Positions 48,491 through 60,400 of a stretch of DNA of 64,000 nt are shown piece by piece. How positions within the stretch are numbered: position 1 is the stretch's first letter; each line of letters opens with the position of its first letter. This DNA is from JANMDU01 sp043777675. Lineage in GTDB: Bacteria; Pseudomonadota; Gammaproteobacteria; Burkholderiales; Burkholderiaceae_C. A program made the position numbers and the translations under genes. The notes under the pieces were generated by a model. It was given only the letters and a program-made list of their open reading frames with translations. It did not search any database and had not been told where the DNA came from. The stretch lies in assembly GCA_043777675.1 (NCBI GenBank), contig JAYWHR010000039.1, positions 1-64,000 of the forward strand, written 5' to 3'.

Positions 48491-51400
48491 TTTTGGACTC
48501 CTTGTGTGCTTGGAGTCACGTCATTCGTGCCGCTTAAGGGTTGCGCTCGCCCCCTGCGTTTATCCACTTCTTCCAATATCTCGGGCTTGCATGAGCCTTC
48601 GACAAAATCTGCACGATGGAGCTCGCCAGAACGCATATCGATGAGCACTGACTCGGCATCACCGACATTTCGGTTGCTGAACGTTGTCAAACGAGCGTCT
48701 TTGGGCAAAGTGCGTGGATCGACTTTGAGCACATGCGTGCTGTTGGTCAAACCGCAATAGCTGTATTTACCATCTCGATCACTGATCAAATACGTGCCAT
48801 CTTCCAGATACAACCGTACGCCTGGAATGCCTGGCTCGCCTACATCTTGTGTGTGATTACGATTGCAATCCACAAAGATCTTGCCGACGATACAACCCTC
48901 ATTCGTGAACACACCACCAGTGACTTTCACAACCGCTTGCGCGATATTCGAGTTGATGCCACCCGTCGCATTGGCACTTGCGCGGTTGATGCCGTCACCA
49001 ATTTGTGAACCCACACCTAAGCGCACGCGATAGCTGATGCGCGCTGGTACGTTTTGCGCCAAGCTGCCTACATTGAATGTCATCTGAGGGCCAGGTGCGC
49101 CGGCTGGGTCAACCACACTTGTGCCATTGATTCGCACGGTGCGCGCTATCAATCGGAAGCCAGTGGGTAGACGATCCGTCACGTTCACATCATTGATGCT
49201 GGTATCAGGGCTCACAACACTGATGGTGTATTCCACCGAATCACCGATTTCAGCAGTGCGTTGATTCACAGTTTTCGTCACGAACAGACGAGCATTGCTC
49301 AAAGGATCCAATGGGATATGGTTGTGCACCACATCCTGTATGCCACCTGAGAGATTAAGCGCCAGGTGATAGATGGTGGATTGCGCACCTGTGGGCGGCA
49401 CGGACTGCGGCTGCACCGCGAAAATGCCAGGCGCTGGCGGCACAACAGGCGGGGTGCCCGTGGGTGGAATCACCACTGAAGGCCCGAAGAAGTTGGGCGC
49501 TGTCGCACTCAATGTGTATTGCCCAGCTGGCGAGCCCGGCTGAAGCAAATACTGATAGAAGCCCAATGCACCCACAATCATGGTTGCGCAGTTAGGCTGG
49601 CCAGGCACAGGAAGATACGATGAACCGCCCACCAATTGCGTTGCGGCATTGAAGCTCGTTGGGCCGCAGAAGGTCACACGAGCACCCGGAATGGGAGCGC
49701 GTGAAGTGGGCAAGCTGTTGTACACAACACCCGATGGATCAAGCGGCAAGCTTTGATCCAACACGGAGTCTCCCGCTGTCAAATTCACACGCAAACTGTC
49801 GCGCGACACGGTCACTGTCGATTGTGGATTGGTCGACCCGTTAACGGGTGTGCCATAAATCACGTTGTTCGCGCCGTCTCTGAACTGCACGAGATATGTC
49901 GCCACGGGCACGCCGATCACCTCGTAATTGCCACTTGAATTCGTGGCAAACAAACTTCTGCCGTCCGGCATGATCACGCAGCCTACAGTCGTGTTGACAC
50001 CGTTGATACAGCTGATGGCTTGATTGGTCACCACGTTGATCAACTCAACGCCAAAGTTGGCCACGCCCGGCTCAAGGGGATCGCGCGTGCGATTGGGCGT
50101 GTTGTCGAACCATACGCTGCCGCGCAGCGCTGCTGCATAGGCCAAATCGACAGGTGTAGGCGTATCCTCGCCTGAATCATTGGGTCGATTATTAAGACTC
50201 GGATCGATAGCGGTTTCTAGTTGAGAAAATGTTGCACTTTGTGCGGCATTGTTGGAAGCATCAGTGCTTACAGCGCCCACCACAGGCGTATAAGCCGGCA
50301 ATTCACCGGGTGAGCGGGGGGCGCTTACGCTGCCACCCGCGTTTTGGCCAGATCCTAGAGTGGAGGCAAAAGCGCTGTTAAAGAAATTGCTCTGGCTGCC
50401 AGACAGGTTCACATTCACTGCGAACCTGATCAAGCTTGTAGTGTTCGCAGGCAAGGCCATATTGCCTTGCAGTAAACGAATATCGCCATTGCCATTGAAG
50501 CTCGAATTAGTCGGTAAAGGCGTACCACTGACCACGAATGGCGCAGTGACCACCGAGAAGCTCACAGGCGCTGGAAATGCTAAAAGTAAGGAATCAACGA
50601 CTTGGACGTTGGCGGCCGCAAGTGGGCCGAAATTTTTCACTAACACGTCATATACGACACGGATCGTGGTGCCATTAATCTGCTGCACACTGTTGACTGC
50701 TTTCGCTACACCGATCCGCGCCGGCACGCCGACTGTTATCACGGTAGCATCGATACCCGCAGTTTGCGTGACAGCCAGACTTCCGCTTGGAATCGCCACA
50801 CCGGGCGGTAAGCTGGCAGCTGGCGTGCTGTTATCCGTCGCATCCGTCGGAATAGGCGCAAGCAGCGAGGGCGCTGTTGCGGTAGCCTGATTACTGAGAG
50901 TGCCCTCGGTATTGGGCAATATACGCACGGGGATACGCACAGTGATGATGCCGCCTACATCCAACACTGCGCCAACATTTAGCAGCGCGACGGTGCTACT
51001 GCCGTTGTACGAAACATTCGCGTTAGCAACAGAACCCGAGCCACTGACCAAGACCGTGGGAGCAGCCGTTAGCGTCAGTCTGGCTGGTAGCGCATCGTTG
51101 ATCTGGAAGCTGGGTCGGCTTATCCCGCCGTTTTGGGTATTGGCAAATACGAGAGTCCATTCCAGCACATCGCCTGCACTCACACCGCCAGAGCTATCTG
51201 CATCGCTGACCAAACGTACAGATTTATAGCCTGTAGGCTCAGTCACAAAACCAGTGACACTGGCGCTTGCCGTTTGCACGTTGCTGCCTGCATTGGCAGT
51301 TGTGAGAGCACCCGGCAGCAAACTATTGACGATCGCGCTGCCAGTAGAGGTGACGATGACTGACACCGCGACAGTACATGTGCTGTTGGCAGCAACAGTT

Positions 51401-54400
51401 GCTCCCATCAAACTCAGAGTATTGCCAGCCGCAGCAGCTGTTCCTGCGCAAGTATTTTGCGTATTCGGTGCAGCGGCAAATACGAGACCTGCAGGGAATA
51501 CATCCGAGACACCCACACCGGTGACTGCAACGGCATTGCTATTCGATAGTACAAGCGTGAGGGTGAACGGTGTGTTGATTGGCACTGCACTCGCGCTGAA
51601 TGCTTTACTGATCGTGGGGTTAGCAAGAATCGTTGTGGGATCGCTTGCACCATTATTTGTCGATGCAGCAGAGCTCTCGCCCCCTCCGCTCACGTTGGCA
51701 AAATTGACTGTCGATACAGCAGTTCGGCTCACCTGCACGGTGATCTCAATCGGTGGCCAGCTCGATCCTGCAGTCAACACGTCGCTACGTGTACAACTGA
51801 GTGCTATGGCAGGCATCGCGTTGCACGACCAGCCCGGCCCTGTGATGGCCGTGGCTGTCATGCTCGTGGGCAAGATATCTGTCAGAGTGACTATGCCAAA
51901 AGTGTTGCCACTTCCTTGATTGCTCACAGCCAAGGTGTAAGTCCCGTTGGTTTGACCTTGATAAAAATCCCCGCTATGACGTTTAACAATCACCAGATCT
52001 GAAGATGCGACATTCAACGTTGCCGCTGCACCCGCCGGATTGTCACCAGCATTGGCCGTGGTCACGCTTCCCGCCAAAATTGTGTTCACCAACCCGGTGG
52101 GCGTGGCATTCAGTGCTGTCGTCACGTCGACTTTGATCACGCAATTGCCGTTCGCTGCAATCGTTGCATTGGACAGGCTCGCACTCGCGATGCCTGCAGA
52201 GGCAGCCAGCGACCCGCCGCAACTTGAACTGGCGTTAGGCACAGGTGCGTTGATGAGGCCGGATGGATAGGCATCAATAATGGCCACATTGGTGATGGCC
52301 GTCGCATTGCTGTTTTGCACTATGATTTCGAGTGTCGCAATTTGACCTAGACTGATATTGGCGGGCAAAAATTGCTTGGATACCACCGGATTAGCCAAAA
52401 TGGTGGTGATGTCATCTGCGCTGTTGTTGGCGAATGCACTCGGCGGCTCTCCTCCTCCGTTGATGCGAGCCGTATTGACAAGCGATAAAGGCGCATCGCG
52501 TGCGACTGTCACTGCCACTTGAATGTCACTGTAATTGCCACCCACGGCAAGCGCATCTGCGCGAGAACAGCTCAACACCTGTCCTGCAGTTGCACAAGTC
52601 CAGCCCGCCGCTGTCACAGTGCCGAGAGCCAAACCGGATGGAATGGTGTCTTGCATGGTGACTGTGCCATTGGTTGGTGCTGAGCCAATATTGCTCACTG
52701 AGATCACATAGGCAGCCCCGCTTTGCTGACCACGCCAGAAATTGCCATTGCTTTTCTTACTGATCTTCAGATCAGGTGCAGAAATCTGCAAGCTAGCGGT
52801 AGCAGCTTGTTGGCTCGAACCAGCGTTTGCCGTTTGCAGTTGGCCGGCAGGAATCAGGTTGAGATACACACCCGGGTTGGCTGCCATCACATTGACTCGA
52901 ATAAAGCAGCCTGCGCTCGGTATTGTCCCTCCTGAGAGCGAAACACTGCTGCCATTCGCTGCAGCCAACACGGTGCCGCCACAGGTATTCACAGGCGCGG
53001 GATCGTTGCTAAGCAACAACCCGGCTGGCAAGGTGTCTGTTACTGCAGCGCCGCTCAGTGCGATGCTATTAGGATTGGCGAGCGCAATCGTGAGCTGCAC
53101 GGTTTGACTGACCTGCGCGCTGCTTGGTGCGAACGATTTGCTCGCCGACGGGCTTCGCAAGATTTCAAACTCTACGCTGCCAGCGTTGTTAGCGGAATTG
53201 TTGTCTCCACCCCCCGAAACGACTGCGGTATTTGATAAGGCTCCACTTGCAGAAAGCGCAATGGTGCTAGTGATGCTGATCGCAGGATAGCTTGCACCTA
53301 TCGCAAGAGACAAAGCAGCAGCGTCGCGCGAACACGAAACACTGTTACCAGCAATGTTGCAAGACCATCCAGCTCCAGAAGCTGCAGTAGGCTGCAGACC
53401 TGAAGGCAAGTTATCCAAAACATTGACGATGCCACTCACGGCAGGCGCATTGCCCAGGTTTTGCACAACGACAGAGAAAAGCGCGTTTGTTTGCCCGGGG
53501 TAGAAAGGTGCATTGACGGCAGATTTTTTACTGATCAAGTCAGCCGCTTCTACGGTGAGTGCATCCTGTGCATCTTGAGCCGCCGAACCAGCGTTGTCTG
53601 ATCTGAGTTGATTGGCCAAGATTTGGTTGAGATACAGGCCGGATGTTGCTGCCGTGATCACAGCCGTGACTGTGCAAGAAGAATTGGCTGCAACGGTCAT
53701 GCCCGACGCAACGATACCGCCGTTACCCGGAATAGCTTGGACACTACCCGCTGGGCAGCTTGTCGCAGTAGCACCATTGACGATCATTTGCCCTGGTGTC
53801 GTTGGGAAGGTGTCGGTGAAACCGACGCCAGTCACAGCCACAGGATTGGAGTTAATCAAGCGTACGGTAAGCGTCGTGGTTTGGTTCGGGCTGATTGCCG
53901 CAGTGGCAAACTGCTTGACTAAACCTAAGTGACGCAGAACCAGCACGACATCGGTTGCAGTGTTGTTGCTCGCATCTACTTCGCCGCCGCCGCTTACTTG
54001 CGCAGTGTTAATCAGGTTACCCGAGGCATTCGCATCGACATTGACTACGACTGTGATTGGCTCAAAGCTTGCGCTGACAGCCAATACAGCAGTCGGCGAA
54101 CCTGAGCGCGTGCAGCTAATTTGCTGGCCGCTGGGTGCATTGCAGCTCCATCCCGCGCCGTTGGCGGAGACCTGCGTCAGACCCGCAGGTAGCGTATCTG
54201 TGACGATCACCATGGAGCCGTTGGTGGCGGCATTGCCTATGTTATCAACGCTGATCGCAAAAAGTGCACCTTGCTGCCCGGCAAAGAAAGTACCCGTGTG
54301 ACTCTTGCTGATGCTCAAGTTGGGCGCATTCACAACCAAGCTTGCAGCAGCCGGCGAAGCGATGTTCGGCGTGACATCACTTGGATTGATGATATTCACC

Positions 54401-57400
54401 CAAGCACCGGGCGCGCTGGCCGTCACTGGCACAGTAATCGTACAAGTTGATTGAACATTCACCCCCGCATTGCCCACTTGGATCAAGGAGGTGCCAAATG
54501 TAGCCGTCACCAGTGCGCCGCTACAGGTAGAAACTGGAGCACCCGCTATGGTGATTTGCACTGGCATGCTGTCGGTCAGATTGACAGGAATAATGCCGCC
54601 GCTCGTGTTGAAATTGCTCAAGCTGAGGACGAGGCTGGTGGTTTGCCCGCTGACGATGGGGTTAGGCGAAAAAGTCTTCACGACTTGAATCGGCGTCAAT
54701 ACCAACACGGGATCTTGCGCTGTATTGTTTGCTATCAGCGCGACAGCTTCGCCACCGCCGCCTACCACTGCCGTGTTTGTCACACTATTGGCATTGGCTG
54801 CCACGTTTGCTACTATTGTGATAGCAGGTAACGCAGATCCTGCGCCGGCTACTGCGGCATGGGAGCATGAAACTATCTGCCCAGTGACACCACACGACCA
54901 ATTACCACCGCCACTAGCGCCGACCGGCGTCAGCCCCGATGGGAAGGTATCGGTCACGAAGATAGGGCCGCTGCTGGCATCCAAACCAATATTCGTCACC
55001 ACCAATGTGAATGTGACGTTATTTTGGCCTTGGAAGTAGTTTCCTACATGCGATTTGCTCAAGATGAAATCGGGTGAGGCAATGGTCAGGGCGGCACTGG
55101 TAGCGGTTTGATTCATACCCGTATTGAGGGTACTTACAGCGCCTGCTGCGATAGTGTTCAGATGCGCGCCAGGTAAAACTGCAGTCACGTTCACACGCAC
55201 TTCGCAATTACCATTCGCGGGGATCGTTCCACCAGTAAGCGAAACCACATTGCCAATTGCGACGACTGTTCCGCCGCAACTTGAAACAGCATTCGCGGGG
55301 CTTGCCGCAGCAATCGATGCTGGCATCGTGTCAACAAAAGCTGCGCCGTTAGCTGCTATCGGATTGGCGTTGCCCAACACAATTCTTAATACAGACACAT
55401 CGCCTGCCAACATATTGGAAGGAGCGAACGATTTAGCTGCTGTTGGATTGGTATAAATTTGTACACTGTCACTCGTATTGTTGTTAGCCAAATTTGCAGC
55501 AGGCTCGGTTGCATTGCTCACGCTGGCCAAATTGATCAAGCTGCTTGGAGCAGCCGCTGCGATATTGACTGTGACCACTATTTCCTCATAGCTTGCGCCA
55601 TTGGCCAGTCCATCGCTTCGTGTGCAGCCATTGCCTGAGCAAGTCCAGTTCGTACCACTCATGCTGACCAAGCTCATGCCAGCGGGCACCACGTCAGTCA
55701 CCGTCACCAAACCACTGCTGCTTGAAACACCCACGTTCGTCACTTTGAGTGTGAACGTGCCGCCCATTTGGCCTTGGTAGAAATTTTGACCATGTAGTTT
55801 GACGATGGTGAGATCCGGGGATTGCGCTGCAAAGTAGGCAATCGCAGGTGTTGTGCTTGAGCCTGCGTTTGCCGAAGATACGGCACCTGCAGCTAAGGTG
55901 TTGGTGTAATTTCCTGCGCTAGACACCACGGTGTTGACTTCAACTTGGCAACTGCCATTGCTAGGAATCGTTGCGCCAGTGAGGGACACTGCTCCACCCC
56001 CAGCCACCGCGACGACTGAGCCACCGCAAGTACTCAATGCATTGGCGGCGTTGGTATTGACAAGGCCAGCAGGATAATTGTCGGTAAAAGAAACTCCGGT
56101 GATCGCCGTGTCGTTGCTATTGCTTAGTGTGATCACCAATCTACTGGGCACATTGATGTTGCCAGACGATGGGCTGTATGCCTTGCTCACTTGCGGGTTA
56201 CGCAAGACCTTGGTGTTATCCGTCACTGCATTATTACCAGCATTCCCAACCGGCTCTCCACCACCGCTTACGCTTGCGCTGTTGGCCACTTGGGGCGCAG
56301 CCGTCGCAAGCACAGATACATTGATCGTGAGCATCGGCAATGTTGCGCCTACTGCAACCACGCTGCTGTTGCTGCAAGAAACGATCTGCAGATTCACTGA
56401 GCAAGTCCAATCAACGCCGCTGAAACTTTGATAAATCAGACCCGCCGGTAGAGTGTCGGTCACGACAATAGGCGTGCCATTTGTTGCACCAGCTCCAATA
56501 TTTCTCACTTCTAAGTTGTATGCCGCAGGATTTTGGCCAACATAGAAATCGCCGCTGTGGCTCTTCGCCACAATCAGATCGGGCGCTGCGATACTCAAAT
56601 TGGCTGTGGCAGCCAATGGATTACTGCCAGCATTTGCACTGGTGAGCGCACCGGCTGCTATCACGTTGGCATAGCTGCCCGGCGCAGAGCCTGTGACTTG
56701 CACTTTGATTTGGCAACTACCGTTTGCAGGAATACTACCGTTCGTGAGTGCTACAGAGTTCGTATTGGTTGCCAAGCTACCGCCGCAAGTACCGGTTGCC
56801 GCAGCAGTGGTGCTCAGGCCTGGTGGCAGGTTATCTGTCACAGACACGCCAGTGACTGCTACAGCGTTCGGATTGCTCAAGGTCAACACCAAATCCGAGG
56901 GATTGTTGGCATTGATGGATGCAGGCGTGAACCTCTTGGTGATGCTTGGATTGCCGAGAATCTGCACACTGTCAGTTGCCACATTGTTTGCAAGATTCGA
57001 TGCAGGCTCGCCACCGCCGCCTACATCAGCGCGGTTGCTTTCGTTTGCCGCAGCGCTATCGCTGACATTGACGGTCACGATAATGTCTGGATAGACGCCG
57101 CCTGCAGGCAAGCTGTCATTGCGCGTGCATTGCAATGGCGATAAACCGCAACTCCAACCCGCGCCGCTGATTGCTGTAGCCACCATTGTGCCGGGCAAGG
57201 TGTCGCTTACGGTGACCGTACCGGCGGTTGCGCCCAACCCGATGTTGCGTACAGAAATCGTGAATTGCGCACCCAATTGGTTTTTAAAGAAGTTACCTAT
57301 GTGGGATTTGGTGATCGACAAATCAGGGCCGGCCACATTCAGTGTGGCTTGGGCGGCCTGTGCGTTACTACCCGCATTTGCGGTGGTCACGCTGCCAGCA

Positions 57401-60400
57401 GCGAGGCTGTTGGTATACCCGCCTGATGCGGCCGCCTGAACTTGCACCGACACTTCGCAGAAAGAATTGGCTGCGACATTGCCACCACTCAAAGCCAAAC
57501 TATTGGAAGTTGTCGCGGGAGCACCAGCGCATGTATTGGAAAGAGCGAGCACGGGCGCATTGGCTAAACCTGATGGATACAGATCGTTAAACACCACACC
57601 ACTTAAGGCCTGCGCATTCGGATTGGTAATGCGAATCGTCATCACGCTTGGCACATTGATATTGACGGTGACTGGCGTGAATACTTTGCTCACAACCGGG
57701 TTGGCCAGAATCATCGTGGGATCATTAGCGCTGTTGTTAGCGCTGCTTGAAGCGGGCTCACCTCCACCGCTCACGCGGGCTGTATTCAAGACGCTGACTG
57801 GTGCATTCGCATCCACGGAGGCGAGCACGGTGATTGTAGAGACCGCACCGCTGGCGAATACGCCGCTTCGGCTGCAAGTAATCGTTTGCCCAGTGAAGCC
57901 GCAGGCCCAGCCAGCACCCATTGCATTGATCGGTGTCAGACCAATAGGTAAATCATCCGTCATCACGATGGATGAGCCGTCGGTATTGCCAGAGCCGGCA
58001 TTGCTCACCAACACTGTGTAAGTAACAGGTGATTGACCTTGGAAAAAATTACCGAGGTGACTCTTTGAAATTTGCAAATCAGCGGCAGCAACAGCCAAGG
58101 TGGCTTGCGCATTTTGTTGGGAAGCGCCAGCTTCATCGCTTGTGAGTGCGCCTGCTGGAATGGTATTGACATAGCTTCCAGAAGTTGCAGCCACAACAGG
58201 CACGCTGACTTGGCACGAGCCATTCGCCGGGACGCTGCCGCCGGAGAGACTGAGCAATGAAGAAGTGACGTTTGTCGTGCCGCCGCAAGTGCCGGTGGCA
58301 GCACCTGCAGTCAGTAGGCCAGAAGGCATATTGTCAGCAAAGCCTACGCCAGACAATCCGTTGGGGTTGTCATTAAAAACCGTCACGGTGAGCGTCACAG
58401 TCTGGCCTGCGCTGGCAGCCGCAGGGCTGAACGCCTTGCTCGCACGTGGGCTACTGAAAATCAGAACCGCGTCAGATGCTGAGTTGTTATTCTGAGAAGA
58501 CAACGCTTCATTGCCACCCAGTACCTGAGCCTGATTGATCAAGCTCGCAGGCGCATTGGCTGCCACTGACACTGTGATGCCAAACGCAGAGGATGCACCC
58601 GCTGCAAGCACAGTGTTCGTCTCGCACGTCACACTTTGTCCAGCAACGCTACACTGGTTTCCAGCTTGTGGGCCCCAACCGATTCCTCCAGCAACAAGCG
58701 GCGTGAGGCCAGCAGGCAAAACGTCTGTCACTTGGATCGTGCCCTGTGTTGCACCAGCGCCTTGATTGGTCACAGTGATAACAAAGACGGCCGTAGTTTG
58801 ACCTTGGAAGAAGTTACCAGCGTGGGTTTTGCTGAGCACCAAATCAGCGCCCGCAGCTTTCAGAGTCGCATTCGCGGCAATGCTGTTGCTGCCTGCATTC
58901 GCGCTAGTCAAAGCTCCTGCTGGAATTGCATTGATCAAATCACCCGCCGCACTGGCCTGCACATTCACCGTCACTGTACAAACGCTGTTCCCAGCGATCG
59001 TGGCATTTCCAATGGATAAGCTCGTACCGCTGGCAGCCGCTACTGGGGCGCCGCCGCATGTGCTAACAGCCGCGGGCGCAGCTGTATTGATCAGACCGGC
59101 CGGATAATTGTCCGTAAAGCTCACGCCATTGACGGCAACTGCATTAGCGTTGGTAATGACTACAGTCATCTGCACAGATGCGCCCAATGCGGCACTGCCA
59201 GGAGTAAATGATTTACTCACCGTTGGACGGGATAGTACATATACCGCGTCGCTAGCGCTGTTGTTGCCGTTGTTGGCCGCAGGCTCTGATCCGCCTGAGA
59301 CGTTGGCAACGTTTGTTACTGTACTGGCTGCAGCATCGGTCACATTGGCGGTGATCACAATGGCAGGAAAGCTGCCGCCGTAGGTGAGAACATCTGATCG
59401 ATTGCAAGTGACTGTTTGCCCTGCAATGCTGCATGCGCCAGATCCAGGCCCCCAGCCTGAGCCGGCGGCGGCTGTAGGTATAAGGCCGGCTGGCAAAGTA
59501 TCTACCACAGTGATTTGCCCGAGCGTTGAACCATTACCTAAAGGCCCATTGTTGGCCACGATGATGGAAAAGCTGGCTGTGCTTTGGCCGGGGAAGAAAT
59601 TTCCTACATGGGTTTTGCTGATCGTGAGATCTGGCGCAGACACATTAAGTGTGGCACTCACAACTTGAGTGCTCGAACCTGCGTTGCTGCTAGTCAATGC
59701 ACCTGCTGGCAACTGATTCGCATAACCGCCCATGCCACCAGCGGCGCTTGGCGTGACGACCACACTGATCACGCAGCTTTGATTGGCCGCAAGTGTTGCT
59801 CCTGTCAGCTGCATGCTAGCGCCATTGGCATTGGCTAACAATGTACCGCCTGAGCAAGTACTTGAAGCGTTGGGTACTGCAGCATTCAGTAAGTTAGCTG
59901 GGTAACTGTCGAGCACATTCAAGCCCGTGATAGCTTGAGGATTGGAATTACTGATCGTAATTTGAAGCAGCGAGGTACCGCCCAAACTGATCACGCTGGG
60001 GGTAAAACTCTTTGCTGCTGTCGGTGGCACGAGCACTGTCACAGGTGCGTTAGCGGTGTTGTTGCCCGTATTAGCCACCGGTTCACCGCCACCACTGACT
60101 GCTGCGATATTCGTCATGCTGATTGCAGCATTCGTGTCGACAGTTACGGCAATCGTGATAGATGGATAAGTATTGCCAGCAGCCAAACCATCAGCTCGCG
60201 AGCATGTGACTTGCTGGCCGGCTATGCTGCAATTCCATCCTGCACCACTCGCACTCGTGGGCAAAAGACCAGATGGTAGATTATCGACCACCGTTACGGC
60301 ACCACTTGTGGTGCCACTACCCGTGTTGCTCACGTTGATTGTAAAACTAGCACCGCTGGTTTGGCCTCTGAAGAAGCTGCCACTGGCCAGCTTGGTGATT